DNA from: Aquila chrysaetos chrysaetos
Taxonomy: Eukaryota; Chordata; Aves; Accipitriformes; Accipitridae
NCBI RefSeq assembly: GCF_900496995.4
Contig: NC_044004.1
Location: forward strand, 84,017,538-84,081,537
Direction of reading: 5' to 3'
DNA: 64,000 bases
In this document: positions 1-15,000 of the stretch, piece after piece
How the letters are laid out: every line of letters starts with the position of its first letter
Position numbering within the stretch: position 1 is the stretch's first letter
Notes under the pieces: generated by a model
What the model was told of the DNA's origin: nothing
Seen by the model: only the letters and a program-made list of their open reading frames with translations
The model's database searches: none
Program-made: the position numbers and the translations under genes

Positions 1-3000
1 CAGCCTTCTGCTGGCATGCAGAACAACAAGGTACAAGCTGTTGCTTTTCTATTTTCGTACAAAGTGTGCCTAGAAAATATTTATACTACCAGGCCAGTTT
101 ATCTCTGGACGAGAAAGGGAGTGAGAATCTCTGGGTGAAACTTCATGAGATCTTGGTTTCAGTGAAGGCAATGTCAGAAATTTCTTTGGTTTCTCAAAAA
201 AGGTATGTAAAGTGGAAGCAAAACATTTTTCGCAGAGTTTAAATGATAACTAGAAAAATGGTGTAAAAGCCCTCAATCGTCTAAAATTATCTAACACCCC
301 CCCGGATCCTGCGGAGCCTCTGTTTTTCAAAACAGAACCTTCCCTACCTTGTTTACTGTGTGCTATTCTACTTACTGGCTCACGTTATTTGCCATTTTGT
401 CTTCACTGTAATGCATTTCCTTTCAACAGCTATATATTGTTGATTCCTGATCTCCTATTTTATGGGGAGGTTGGGATACAGTTTTTTTAAGAAAGAGGGA
501 AGATCAATCTTTCTGTTATTTCACTTTGACACAGTAGATGGAGCTAGAAGCTGGCAATCCATCTTTAGATAAAACTAATCAGAATTGGGGGCCGTGCATG
601 ACAAATTCTTACTCTTCCCAACATTCTGGAAATGAAATTTTACTAAAGCATTTGATTCTGGAACATGTGTGTCCTAAAAATATTTTTTTTTCCCATTCAA
701 CAGTAAATATAAAGGGTTTTTTTTTTTCTCATTTATTTCCAGCCGGCTAAACAGGGATTTTTTTCTTGTGTGACATTTACAACGCCATTGACTTTAATGC
801 AAGCTAGTTACAAAGTTAGGTGCTGCCTTGAATAGCTTTGTGTTCCTGAATTAGTGTCCTTTTCAGTAAGCATTTCATGTACATGGGAGGAAAAATGCTG
901 ATGGGGTGAATTTTCCTTTTGTCACCTGTCAGTCATTCTCTTATTTTCTCATTCATGAACATGAATTCAGTTATATTTCTAAATGAGGAAGTACCACTAG
1001 ACAGTACTTGAAAAGAGGGCTGCAGTAAGTCAAAATACACATTTACCTACAGATGTCTGGTGAGTGAGCTTATGAGAGTGTTGAAAGGTACATCTGGATC
1101 ATTTATTCTCATTCATGAATTTCGATGCGTGGACTCGGCCTAAAACATCTGATTTGTTTTTTCAAGTGTGTGATTTTCAATTATACACGAGGTATTACTT
1201 TTCAGTATTTAACATTGTATTCCAGAAGTCAATTTGAACACAAATTCACAAGCTCACCTTCAGGCATCACTACAGTCTCCGCACGTTTGGCAAAGCTCTT
1301 AAATGCCACTTAACTTCAGCGACATTTAAAACATCTGCTTCAGCCTACTTGCGTTCAGCAAAGCACTGTACATGTAACCTTTAGGTACCCTATTTCCGAA
1401 CCTAGCACACCTGTTTGTTAGATAGTGACTATTCCTAGCCAGAAAAGCCGTTCATAATTTTTGGAATGCTATGCTTTATCCGTGTTACCTAATACCTTAA
1501 AGAACTTTTTAGATTCTGTATTTCAAATATCTATCTTTAATTTAAAAAGACCAGTGTAAGGACAATGAAAACACTTTTCAATAGAAGTACTTCCAAAAGT
1601 CTTACACAAATACTTTGCAATAAGAGCGCCAAATAAATCGCACATACTTATTAATCGACAAGTCAAGTTTGCTCTTTGTTATTAATCAAAACCCCAGTGA
1701 GAGCTGATCTCTTTGTTATACACTTCACGATGGCAATTTTCTAAGACTGGCACTGGAATATTAGACGTCGTTTTTTGTTTTGTGTGCTAGAATATCCTAA
1801 ATAAGGTACATTACTTACCTGCCTATGTGGACTGTCAGTCCCAAGCAGATACACCTGAGTTTTGTTAAGCAGATTACGTTAGAGACAGTTACATACTTAG
1901 TGACTATTCTACTTCGAATTTCCATGTCATGGAATTATTTCCTACGTTCTGCTCACTTCTTGTCAGCATTTCTTGTATATGTTGTCATGTTTCTTGTATA
2001 TGTTAGTCAGAGAACTTGCAACTTCAATGCATTGCAGACAGATCCGTATACTGTTAGGTTTTGGCTTTTATTTTATTTTTGGATTCCAGCAAATATGCAT
2101 CCATTTTTAGCAGGCAGCTATTGCAAAAATAATACTTTCTTAGCATGAGATAGTCATGCTAATCAATGCAATGGTTTTACTTTTTATGTCTTGCCATTTG
2201 ATTTGACTGTTGACAAGCTAGGGAAGGCTCTATTCCAAACTGTGCATGCTGCCATTCAGCCTCCAGCCATGCCAGAGACAAAGGTCCATTTCAGCCTCCT
2301 AGAGGCCTCATTCTTCCTCAGCTGCATTCAGTAAAAGTGTTGTCAAAGCGTGGTCAGTAGCTTGCGCTCGGGTGTTTAGCTGGCCCAGAGTGAGTTTGAA
2401 CGCAACGGATCAGATCCTTACAAGAGGCTGATTTGGGGAAATGTGTCTTTTTAGGATACAGTTTTCATCCATACTGTGAAAAAGCTACGTGATGATACCT
2501 GACTCAACCATGGTGTTAGGGAAATTCGGAATGAGTACATTATAAAAAAATCGGTAAGTGTGGTCGCGGTAACTTTTTTGTATGAAGTCTCCCATAAAGC
2601 ATTTGAATTGAGGGGCATTCAATATGACACTTAGTTACTAATAATTGTAATCATTAGGTGACAACTTTGCCAATGAAATTGTTGTGACATCTATGCATTC
2701 AGAGAACTCTGAGCTTAAGAAAGTAATCTGAGCCAAAATTGCAGCTCTTTAAAAAATTAAAAAAAAAAAAAAAAAAGGAAAAGGAAAATCTCACCTTCTG
2801 GCTGGAAGAAAGACAATTCAAGAGATCAACAGACAACAATTTCAAAGCTGAATCCTTCACTTCATCCCCCTCTTGTAACTGTGTAGGCTATTTTTGTAGT
2901 TCAAATTGAATTCATTTTCCTTTTCTAACCAACACATGATCATTCCCTACAGTGTTTTAATAAAGTTCAATTTCAGACAGCTTAGCTGTGAAAGAAATGG

Positions 3001-6000
3001 CAACGATTTGGAGCTAAGGAAAAAATCAGATGCTTCCTTATACCGTGGTTTCTGCTCGGTGTTTGACAAATACCTTGTGCTGTGTGTATTCCCCAATGCC
3101 AAACAAGAGGAAGCTAAATGTTTTTGCTACCAGAAAGAATGCAGGAGATTTATGGATATGAATGGTGGTTTCACTACACATTGTTCTACTTCTCTCATTT
3201 AAGATATCCCTTAATCCCTCAGTGACCACATTTTTAACAGATGCTGTGATGATAGGGACATTAACTCCCCGTATATTTGTGTGTAGTGCACGTGTCGTGC
3301 ATATGCACAGAAACGGACAGGTAAGAGCCCCGTGGTTTGTGAATCGCTGGCTCTGCAGACCTATATAAAACAATACAGGCAAAGTCAGTGGTTCCTAGCT
3401 ACAGGTAGGGTAACAATATTTACATTTCTTTAGATCTTTTCCCTAAGGAAAAAAATGGGTAGATTCATGACATACTGAAGTGGTATTTTATACCAAGAAT
3501 GGACAACGTATCCTCAGGAAGCCTTATTCCGTCAGGCTGCTGCTAGGTATTGGTAGTGCTCCCTGCACGGCCAAAGAGCAGAATGCCAAACGCCCTGCCG
3601 GCCCAGTAAAAAAAAAGGAAATTGCACAGATGCACCATCTTTCTATATTTCATTGACACATCACGCCCCTAATATCACCATCTGATGCTTGTCAAATATC
3701 ACTATTTAAAGTAGCAAACATTTCTGCAAAGTTCTTAAATGAAGAGAATGTAAAAAGGCTCAGCCTCCTGAGAACACTGCCATTCTCGGGCACCTCAGGA
3801 TTTCTCTATTGGTACCATACAGATCCTTTCTGATAGGCAGTCCTGACCAAAAGTATTTGTGCTATGGACTGATAAATCTTACAAAAGTTAAGAGAGGAAG
3901 CAGACGCAAAGAGAGCTAGTGAAGTAGAAATGGTCGCACAGAACATGAATGGCAAAGCCAAGAATGGGACCTATCCGTTGCAAATGCTTTTTCTCTCTGG
4001 TTTTGTTCCTATGCTTGTACCTTTGACCATCTGCTATAACAGGTAGCTTGCAGAGTTTTTTCAGCAGTACCAGTCTGATCATTTCTAGCCACCTGTAATG
4101 TGCAATTACAGGTTCAATGTTTTTTACTTACAGCAGCCTGAATAAAAGAAGTTGAAGTACAATTAACGGAAAGCAAACTCTTATCCTGGTGTAATAGTAT
4201 GGACTGACTGCTGCAGTACCTGTCAAACTAGCACAAATAATCGCTAAATTGATGGTTTTAAATGTTGCTGAGCCATTCTTATGTTTTTAACACCTATGGT
4301 TCTCCAAGTATGGAGAAACACCTCACGAGCTTTTTATCCTGGAATAGTTAGTTACTAAGTGGACATAGTTTGTAGGAACGATGTCTCTGATTAACTGAAA
4401 GAATAGCCCTTTCTTTGCCCACAGGAACATTAACGTTTTCGTCAACGTTGAGGTCCACGGCTTCTCTGTGTAAAAGAGATTTGTTAACAGTAGGTGGCAT
4501 ACTTCTCCTGCCTGAGGGCTTGGAAAAGGCTGGCTGCATCTTGATCAAGACTAGCTCTTAGCTGACACCCGTTTACTTCGGGGCACATACTAGCTTTCCC
4601 TGCCAGAGCTGTCTTTTAGGAAAGGATTAGGCTTGAACATCGGTTTTAGAGTAATCTCAATATAACCTGGGATAGACCTGCTTTTTACTGTCCATACTTG
4701 TGCCTTCTGCATTTATGCCAGAGCTCCTCCCAGCCTGCGCTTTTCCCACAGCTCATTGCAATGGCCTTTTCATCTATTATTGCCGCTCCATCTGCACTAG
4801 CCTTCACCTGCAGTTTTGAGGGGTCGCTTTGCCTCACATGCAGGAGGTAATTAAACCGGTATTAATTCTTTGCTGTGTGACATGGACATTTCCTACTCTT
4901 CCGCTAACCAGACTAAAAATATTTGTGTGATTTGGTGTGAAATAAATTCCTTAAAATGTTGTAGAGAGTGTCTAAAGTCCACGTGGAAAGTTCCAAGATA
5001 CAGTATCTCTTGGCAGTTTTGTAAATTAAACCCCTACCTTCCAAAACTAAGGCCTGATAAAAAGCCTATTGCATAAAGAGTAGCCTCCCACTTGTAGCCA
5101 CTTGTGTAAAATAAACTGTTTCTGCACCATTCATGCTAACCAGTGTCTCTGCTGGAGCTTGACTTCAATGGGGCTATACACTGTGCACACAGTTAAGCAT
5201 ACTTGTAATTTCTACCTTTGAAGATCCAGTGGTATAAAGGCTTGCTTGCACAGACCTCATGGCAGGTTAAAGATTTTAATTTTGACCTGACGTGAAGGGA
5301 TCTGTGATTTTAGATGGTACTTTACTCAAAAAAAGTTTGATTATTGCTTGATTATTCAGCAGTTTCTCATCTTCTTTTCTTAGCTATCCAGTTCTCTGGT
5401 TGCAACTGGGGTAAATCAGCAGTGCGTTTCTCAAAAGCACGCAGTTTTATCTAACTCAGTTTCCAGTGAAGTCAGGCGAGTTTTAGCACTGCCTTCCACA
5501 TAACCAGAATTAGGCCAATGCTGAATATATTGCAAAATCCTACACTGAGGACCTGATAACCTTACTGAGTTGTCAAATAGCTACTTAGGCAATGTCAGTG
5601 CCCAACAGACAGGAGTCTCTGATTTGTCTCATTTAAATCGCTCCTTACCCAACTTAAAGAAAGTGCAGTTATATACCAAAAGGAGGAGGGGAGTACTTGA
5701 TTTTCCTTTCAGAAGTGAAAGTAGGTAGATTGCCTACTTGATGGCCAGGAATCAAATAAGATAGTTTCCTTTTTCTTTGAAAAAAAATAACAAAAAAAAA
5801 AAACCAAACCAACAAACAAACCAAAAAACCTACACAGAAATTCCTTGGGAAACCTAGTCTAAATTTCACCTTCTCCACCCAATAATTTTTAGTTCCAGTG
5901 TTACATCGTTCTGTACTGAATTTTATGACCAGCTCGATCATGAAGTTTTCTTTTTGTGGGTGGCAAGATAAAATGACCCAAGTCCATGTCAGTAGAGTTT

Positions 6001-9000
6001 TTGTCTGTTGCCACATGGTACAATAACTGTGTGTTTTTTTCCAAAGAACAGAAAATTCAGTGCAAAGTTTCATGAATAAATGCCATGAGGACCGACAAAA
6101 ATACATGTTATCAGTAAAACAGTGAAGGTGACTAGCCAAGGGCTTCCACATTTGTTGTTCTAAAACCATGACAACTACAAATCTTTCCTAGGGTCTGGGT
6201 CTGTAGGTCTTTAAACAGAAAAAGTCATTCTTGAATTTCCATAGAGATGATATCTTAATTTTAGAGGCAGACCCGGTGACAAACTGGTATCTTTTTGTTC
6301 TCTTGATTTTATACTTGGTTCAAATGGTCATATTTTTAATGGACAGTCTGTTTATAGGATATCTTCTTATTCCCATCTGTCTATTGCATGAAATCAGGCA
6401 CCTACCTACCAAAGCAGTCCAGTTTTACAGGTAAAATTCACGTCGCGTTAGTCTCTATTCATTCCGTTTCATGAGATAGTCAGTGTAAGACAAAATGGGG
6501 CCTGCAGGATCAGAAATTTTATTCTACTTTGCTTTAGTGGGAATGGCATCGAACATTCTGAACTTACACTGCTGATAACGATGGATCCTGTGCTTTCCAT
6601 ATGCAGGATTTTAACTGAAACCACGCTTCCTCATGCACATTCAGTTTTGCTTATGTCGTGTTCCTTTTTATACCGATTTTCTGACAGAAATGAAGTACAC
6701 AAGGAACACGAGGCTTGGTCTTTTTAAGACATAATGACTTTTGTCTATTTTCCAGTGTAAGATCTCCAGGAATTATATTAATCATCTTTTGTGTGACTAT
6801 TTCAAACCTTTCGTGTTTTCAGATTTAAGACTGCTCGTTATGATTGGCTGGATAAATTCAACACTCAAATTAGCATTTACAACTTGGAAGATGTGGAGCG
6901 GGCTTACATGTCTGAGAGTGTCACAGGGACTAATACAATCTAATCTGCACATTCCTAGAAGTCTGAAGAGGAAAATAATAGCCACTGTAAAAGGCTAAGT
7001 CTGTCACAAATAGCCAGTCTTGGTCTCTGAGAGGAGGCATCAATGTCAGGCATAGTAGCTGGACTCTGTCATTCCTAGTCTGAGAAACGGGCATTTGTCC
7101 ATGTAGGTCATCACTGAGTACTGGTTCTAGGCTAGTAGTGCTGTAGTTTGTTTATTTGTTTTGAAATTTTATTGGACATAGGTCAGGGTTAGCAGATTAA
7201 GAGATGTTTGTCATTTGAAAGGTTTGAACATTTTAAACATTCACTCTTTCTTGAACTGCTTTGGTTGTAGACCACAAAACACCATCCCCAGGGACAACAA
7301 ATGCATTCAGAAGGGTAATTTCCTGTGATTTCAATGCTACCATAGCTCAGTCCACTGTTGGGAGTTTTACTGTTTTACTTCAGTAGGAGCAAAGATGTGC
7401 TGGTGATATTTGTGATCATTATGACATAAAGGAGACCTGGTCTATCTATTTATTGCACAGTTTTCACATAAAATGTCAATTAGTTGAATCCAAAAACGTT
7501 TCTCTGGAAACATCAGACTGGAAACGTTTATGAAATCCGAAGTTATGTTTCCTATAGAACCATATTGGCTTAAACAAACCTGCAGGGAGGCAAGCCCTGT
7601 GCTTGTAGGATTTCTAGCTTTGGGGCACCCAGTCAAACGAGCCAAGAACATCAGTGTTCTGCGATGCCAAAGCATCCATCCCCAAAGTTTTACAGTGCTA
7701 ACAGCAATGAGGCTACAGCGCCTGACTGTGCAGCAGGACCTTCGCGACCGTGAGGCTTGTGTTCATGTCAGGCGCTCAACATTTTCAGGCTTCCTGTTCT
7801 TACACCAGGAGCTGAGTCCTAGGTCTTGGCTCAGCACTAGGCTCTCCGCTCTGCCAGTAGGAACTGTGAGAGATTTAGTTCAACACATAATTTGCACAGC
7901 TTCCAACTTCCTTTCCCAGGGAGCCAGGAATCTGGCAGCCTTAGGCAACCCCGGCATGGAAAACACTTATTAAGACACAGGAGGCAGATATAACATATAA
8001 ATCAGGTAACATGACTAGCTATTTACAAACAAAGGACAGACAGACCCCTCCCCGTTACTGTAAGGGACGCAGGGCAGGATTCCTCTCTTTCTAAATCAAA
8101 CACCTACTTTTGGTTAGATGACATGCGTCCTTCGCTCCATGGCTATATGGACTAGATCTGCACTGACTTTACAGGAAGCCTCGAGTCTCTTTGCAGTGAG
8201 AACAGCTCAGGTGCCTGTATTGTAGACACCCAAAGCTTAGTAAGACGAATCCCACTCTGTGTTTGCAGCACTTATAGCCGTGGAGAAAAGTCAGAAACCT
8301 TAGATCACTTAAAAGCGCAGGAGCCAGATAAGGGCAATTCTCAACTCATTCTTATAGTTTAATTTCATGAGTTATTTTTGAGACCTATAGAAAGATCATG
8401 AATATGCTTGGTGGGCAATATTGAACCACTGTTGGTATTAGAATAAAAGGCATTTGAACAGAAAGCAAATGTCAAGGACTGTCAGCATGGGGTTGGAGGG
8501 CAATATAGAGGAATGGCCTAGCGAGTATAGCCACTGGCTAATTGATCCAAAAGACAACACGAAAAGCTTCATGTGCAAAGAGTTTGTTAATATTTCTTTT
8601 CATGACTTGAGAAGGATTCTCGGGTTAGCGTTCAAATTAAAAAAAAAACCAAACCAACACAGCTATTCAGACTTTGCAAAGCCACAGATCTATCTGGTGC
8701 CTCTTTTTAATTCCTTTGATGTGACTGTCAGGACCAATCTTTTTATTGCTTATTTCAGTCAACCACATGAATGATACGGATCTTTGCTAAGCTTAATCAC
8801 AGTTTTTGGTCTTGGATGAAATTTTTCTGATTTTTGGAATGTAGCGAGCAACCTCTCTTTTAAAATCAGGTCTTCCCGAAGGCTCTCAAATTAGGTACCC
8901 CAAATCACCTGTCCCCTTGGAAAATCAGAGGTTGCAAGCACTACTCTAAAGAAAAAAACAACCAAACAAACAAAACAAGCAACATTTCCTCAGTTTCATA

Positions 9001-12000
9001 CTATTTTTTAGTCACTTCCTTAACATTGGGAGTCCCAGGTTTCCAGTATTACATGCTATATTGTAACAAATACAGGTAAAGGAGAACATAGGAAGGAAAA
9101 GAGCAACCAGAAGAAAGACAATGTTTTATTGCTGCTGCTGCATATTGAATTCTCTTTTAAGAGATCATTACATGCTGATAATATCATTGGGAGTTTGATT
9201 CACTTTTAAGGTAGTACTGGACCTGAAACTACACGCCAGAGATCACCTAATAAATGTGGTCTGTTTGAATGCTGCTTGAAGAGCTTTTAGCTGTTAAAAA
9301 CAATTGATTTTTTCAGACAGAAAAGTACACATGCTTAGGTTTGACTAATTGAACTTTGCTTCTGAGGCTAAGACAAAAATGTTGAAATATTTCACTGTGG
9401 TTTTGGATTTCACCTGCGGGGACAGAAAGCTTCACATTCAGTTCGTGGAGCCTCAGAATTCATTATAGCAGAATAACATGCAGAAGTGGATTATTTTTTT
9501 ATGTCATTGAGTAAATGACAGTGCCAACTATAAAAAATTCTTAACCTGCCTGCTTCAAAAGAGTGGAACAGGCTCAGTCCTAGCTGTAGCAGGGCCACTT
9601 GGCAGGCTGCAGAGCTCTGGACCCTCTTTCTTGCTGTTCATCCTTACCCCTCTGCTCTCAGAATTCCCTGCTGTGATGTCAGGAGGTGAGTCCTACCTCT
9701 GTCCAGATACCGGCTCTGAGGAAACTGAAAATCTGGGTTCTCACAGGAGTGCTGAAAGGAGCGATATTTTTGAATACAACCATGACAGAACTTTGTTCGG
9801 TATGTACGGGACTGAAAGGATTCTTCCCTACACGTTCATCTGTCTCGCTTGCGCTATAAACATTCCTCCAGCAACCAGAACCTACGAGCGGCTGTACAAA
9901 ACTCTGTTCTCCTGATAAGGTGCCAGTTCAGGCCCTGACTCTTAGCTACAGAAATTCTGAAGGCAGTAGGGGATATTTGAGGTGGAAAACGCCACTCCTG
10001 CTCCAGGGCTTCACTTAAAATAACTATCTTTCCATTTTTCAAAGTTGAGGGCTTTAACTCCAGGAATTGCTTACTCAGAAATGGAGGAAAGAATGAGAAC
10101 AGGATCAGTCTCTTTTTCTCCTTAATGCTTGAACATTTACAAGTTGTCTTAACTAGATAAACTAGTATCTTCCCAAGAAACAAACCAACATAAAAATTCC
10201 AGAGGCCATAACAGAAAAACCAGCACAATATCAGAGAGCAATTATAGCAGTAACACAGATTCTGCTTCTATGGGGATGGGCACGAAAGAGAAAATATTTA
10301 TCAGCTCTGAAGGTTTTAGGACAGAATGGGAAAACCTTAAGTTTACAATGAAACTAAATGAAAAATAGGACAAAGTAAGAGTGTCAGCACTGCTGAGGGT
10401 CAAAGGCTGTCAGTGATGCAGTAACATCTGGGTGTGTCAGCTGCAGAATGGGGGAGTCTGTGTAACATCTCAGAAATTTTCCAGAAGTCCTACAGCCCCA
10501 CTAGACATAAAACAATTTTTTCAACTCTGAAAGTGTTCCAAGTTGGGAGCAAAACCACCAGCTCCCAGTATCATTAGCTCATTTTCAACATGCCTTTCTT
10601 CTGATTTTAGCAAATACACCTGCTTACACTCACAAAAAAGTTTGTAGCCATGTTTTTTATAAATTGGAGGTCACAGATAAATGCCTTAAAAGGAATTCAA
10701 ACAAACAAACAAAAAAACTCAAAACATTTCCTGCTGTTCCTCAGAAGTTTTCAATATCTCTTTCGCTGCTAGACCTGAAGTGCGTCAGACCTAGGGAAGA
10801 AGTATTAACAATCTCTGGCCAAACAAAAGCTTTCAGCTTTGGCCCTTGACTGAACTGTGTTCACTGAATGGTTCTTCTGTACTGCCAAAGACCATCAAGC
10901 TACAGTTGACTGCAGTTGCACTTTTCCAGGCACAGAGCCACCAACAATTTCTTAGAGGTTGAATGCCATTTATTAGCTATCGGAAACAAAATAGCCACAA
11001 CGGAGACAGACTGGTGAAAAGAATGAACCGCAGAGACTCTTAGTGAGAATTTTCAGAGGACTTAGAGCAGTTCTGTTAGGATCGTTAGAAATACATGAAG
11101 TAGCTCACAGCTAAATATAAGCAGAAGTAGAACAATGCTTAGTGTGCTATTGAAAAAAACACACTAATGAAATGTATATGGTTCCACATATATCAGCTAT
11201 GCCAACTGTTTTTAAACAGCACCTTAAAGAAGAATGCAAGCAACCACTGAGAATATGAGCTTCTGTGGAGATACGACATCAGCGGGATACAAACCAGCAA
11301 AAATAGGTGTATCATAAAACTCAGAAGAACACAGGCTGCAAAGCTCAGGCAGCAGCATGGAAATTGGAAACCGAGTGCCAAAAAGTTTCTAGGGCACAAG
11401 TGAACGTACTGGATTCCAAAGGCCTCTGGAGAATTATGTAAGAGGAAGAAAAAAGATCACCACCGATAGTTGTATCATGAAACAAACATCAATCGCACCA
11501 CCGCAACAATTTAAATTCTAGATAGCGTATCAAAGAAATTTATAAAAAGTACTGAAGCAAAAGGTTCTTTCTGATATGGACTTAACGAACTGAGTAACGC
11601 CGCTCCTAGGATAAATCTTTCCAGCTGATAGCCCTCACGAAACACTGAAAGCTGTATATTTGGATAGATTCAAGCAATTTAATGCATTATAGAGGAGTCA
11701 ATATGAAATGCCTACAGTCAGTAAGGTATTACCTCACAAGGCAAAACAAAACTTTTCTTGTACCTGCTGCCAAAGGATGATCGTGGCGACTGTTACTTGA
11801 TAAGGAAAACAGCTACATCACCAATTTGTGGATTTCATGAGACAAATTGGTAGGGATGGTAGAATGCCCTATGGATCAAATGTACAGGATTTGAAAAGCA
11901 GGACAGGCAACAAGACTCACTAACAGGACTCGAACACTTCAGAGATTAATGTTGAAATGGAGAGTAGTTTGGATGTAAAGACAGCATAACAAGAAGCGTA

Positions 12001-15000
12001 GCAAGGTATGAACTCAATCTCTTCCCTTTGATCAGTGTAAGTAGGGAAGACAGAAGAACAATGTGATTTCTGGCTCACTGCTGCACAGTACATGAAGTAC
12101 TTGCTAACTTACCCACAGCTTGCTTTGAACAGGTAAAACCAACAGAGAAGATATCCCACATCTAAAAGATATATTACATCATATCAAAGCCTTCACTAAA
12201 AGATATTTAACATGGTTTTTTCCATGTCAGCCTAGTGTATATAGATGCCCAGGATGAGTAGAAGATGGAAATGGCGAGAGTCGTAGTTCATCCAAACGAT
12301 AAAGCAAAGAGTAGGGACTAACTTGCCCGTTCTGAAATTCTGTGATATTCTGCGGTGTGTATGAGTAGAGACCTGCAAAGCACGTTGCTGCTGGGATAGG
12401 GGACGTAGGGACAATGCTGCTGGGATTGGGACACTGTTTCTAGAGATATGGCAACCGGGAGCTTTCACATCAATACCCACAGAAAAATGTATGCGCAACC
12501 GAAGTATCTCGCAGTCACCTGCATGTGTAATAAGCTCCACCAGCACAGTGGGGAAGGAGAGTCTTCAGAAACTACTGTAAATAATCAGAAGGCATTTTTA
12601 TGAAGTACCCTACACACCCCCAGAACACTGTTATGTGGTGTTCTTGGAACAGCAGAGCTAAAACGGAGATAACATGAGATGCATATAAATGATTTCTCAC
12701 ACAGAAGTCCTAGATCACGAAGAGAAAGCTATGAAAAGTGCATTTTTCTTCCTAAGGGAAAACATCATTTAGAGCAACTAGATAGGAGATTGAAGGCAGG
12801 AACCTGAAAGAGCAAGAATAAGCTCTGATCAGAGGGTCACAATTGCTACTAGCATCCTAAGGATACTTGGAAGATCTGCATATGAAAAAAAGGCATCATA
12901 TATAAGCAATATACTATTAAACACATATTCTTGAGAAAAGTTATTCTTGAAAATATCCATTAGAGCCATTTTGATTTCTCATATGCATATAACTATAAGA
13001 GAGATGAGAGACCTGGTAAATAGCTATGTCATACATAGGAAAATCCAGGGCCAGACAATGAAAGTGTGCAATGTTCCCAGTAGAGCTCAGTATACATTAG
13101 GAATGCACATAAATTATCGCATTACCATAAACCATTATCTAGGTTTTTGGAAGTGATACATATTGCCAGATACTGCTGCAGCGATTACTGTAAGCAAAGC
13201 AACATAGCATTTCAATGGGTGGCATACTACTGTAATTGTTTTGGAGCCGGTTGGTGCAACTTGGTTGGAAACAGACATTTAGTTGCGCCTTCATTATATT
13301 ACAGCCAGTCAAATAGTAAAGGTAAAGTACTGGGCAAACTTCTCAATACCGTAGTAAAGAGCACAACGACAAAGAAATATACACAAATGCCACATGAATA
13401 GGAAAAAGCTGACTCGGAAGCCTGAAGTCTTAATATCACTACCACTGCCAGTGAAGTAAAGAACAATAGAGGAAGAACAGGGAAAGCGTGTATTGTCTGA
13501 AACCTAATACAACCAAGAGGTGAACAGCTTAGCAGAAAAATTCAGGCATAACACCGTGCATGAATCATTTTCAAACTGTGCACTTGAAAGTAAGTGTCTG
13601 ACAAACAGATACCCACTTCTTCAGGGAAGGCAGCACTGAATTCACTTTAATGAAGCTGTAAATCCTTATAGTCCCGTCAATGAGAAACAGTAATATTCAC
13701 AATATAGAGCACAGTGAAATAGGCAGCCTACTGAGACCTGGTCAACAAGACATAGAAAGAAGACTGACTTGCGCTGGCTTCTCCTCCCATCTGCTTGCAA
13801 GACCTTCCTGAGACCTTTAGGGTTGGCATGGTGTGAAAGAACCTTTTCCAACCCCTGCCACGGTAAATGTCTTGTTAACAGGTAATTAGGGGAATACCTA
13901 AACAAAAAGAAACTAATAACTTTAAAAAGCAGTCTCATTCACATATGTGTGCATGTGTCTGTCTTGAGATGGACTTTGGAAGGTATAATTTCAAATTATG
14001 CAATCAGGTTATCAAATTCAAGCTTAACCTTGCAATCTGGAAAACGTACGTCCGCCATACGTAACAATACATATACAAAACATTTTTATACGCATATGAA
14101 AACCATTTTTTTCCGGTATGCTTTTCAGCATAATTTTTAAAAAGTCTGCTTTCTAGATGGACTTGATGATAGAGAGAGCATAGAGGGGACAATGAGGTCT
14201 GCATGTTACCCTGTCTGAGGTCTTTCTCCCTCACTTTGAAGTAAGCACCGAATACCGCACGTTCTGGCCGTTCCTGTCTGTGTTCTGGATTTTGGCATGA
14301 AGTTCAGGTTTGCAAAACTGTTTAGGTTTTGAGGATGCAGATTTGTGGTCTTGAATCTGTTCCAGCAGAGGACTACAGGAATAAGACAGTAAATTACAAA
14401 TTGAGCTTATCAGAATTAGGTGTTTGGATTATTTAGGTGCAGTGAGACTATGAATAGTCATTCTGGTTGATTTTAAAATGCTTATTTTAATGAGGGAAAA
14501 CTCTGTAAAATTGCAGATGAGTGGCTGATCACCCAAGAGAGTGGCTTAGCATCAGAACTGAGGACGTGCCCAGAAGATACGTCCTATCGTGGAATGCTGT
14601 TAGCTACACCTTAGCAGGTCTCTGCCTATTCTGCTACAGTGATCAAATCCTTTCCATGTTTATATTTGCTCATCAGATGGGCCTTCTTGCTCATTTTATA
14701 TCTATGAGTCCATCTCTGTTCAAACAAAAGGCATATATCTGTTTGAGGTGTTTGACTTGTTTTGCATGGGAGCCAAACATCAGTGATAAGAATAGCAAAC
14801 ATAATGCACCAGAGCAGGAAAAGACTGGTACCTGACCATGTGTCCAGAACTACAGACACTTATTTAGAAATATTCTGATAATTACAGTTATTTAAAAAAT
14901 GAGCTACTGTCCAACGGAAAAAAAAACAAAACAGCTAAGCCACATGTCTGTAGGCACAGGACTGGAAATAGGAGATGGTGACACCTTTTTCAGCATTATC

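Noticed and set aside
5669..6169. 166-codon open frame on the minus strand
   Set aside because: Runs through an A/T-rich simple stretch that yields a low-complexity Phe/Val/Leu segment; no family signature.
7530..7973. 147-codon open frame, + strand, in the upstream intergenic region
   Set aside because: No recognised domain, no splice or promoter context, ordinary composition. Length is within what chance gives in 64 kb.
10900..13650. Stretch suspected of being an old retroelement
   Set aside because: No reverse transcriptase, gag or LTR features could be read on either strand; left as unassigned.
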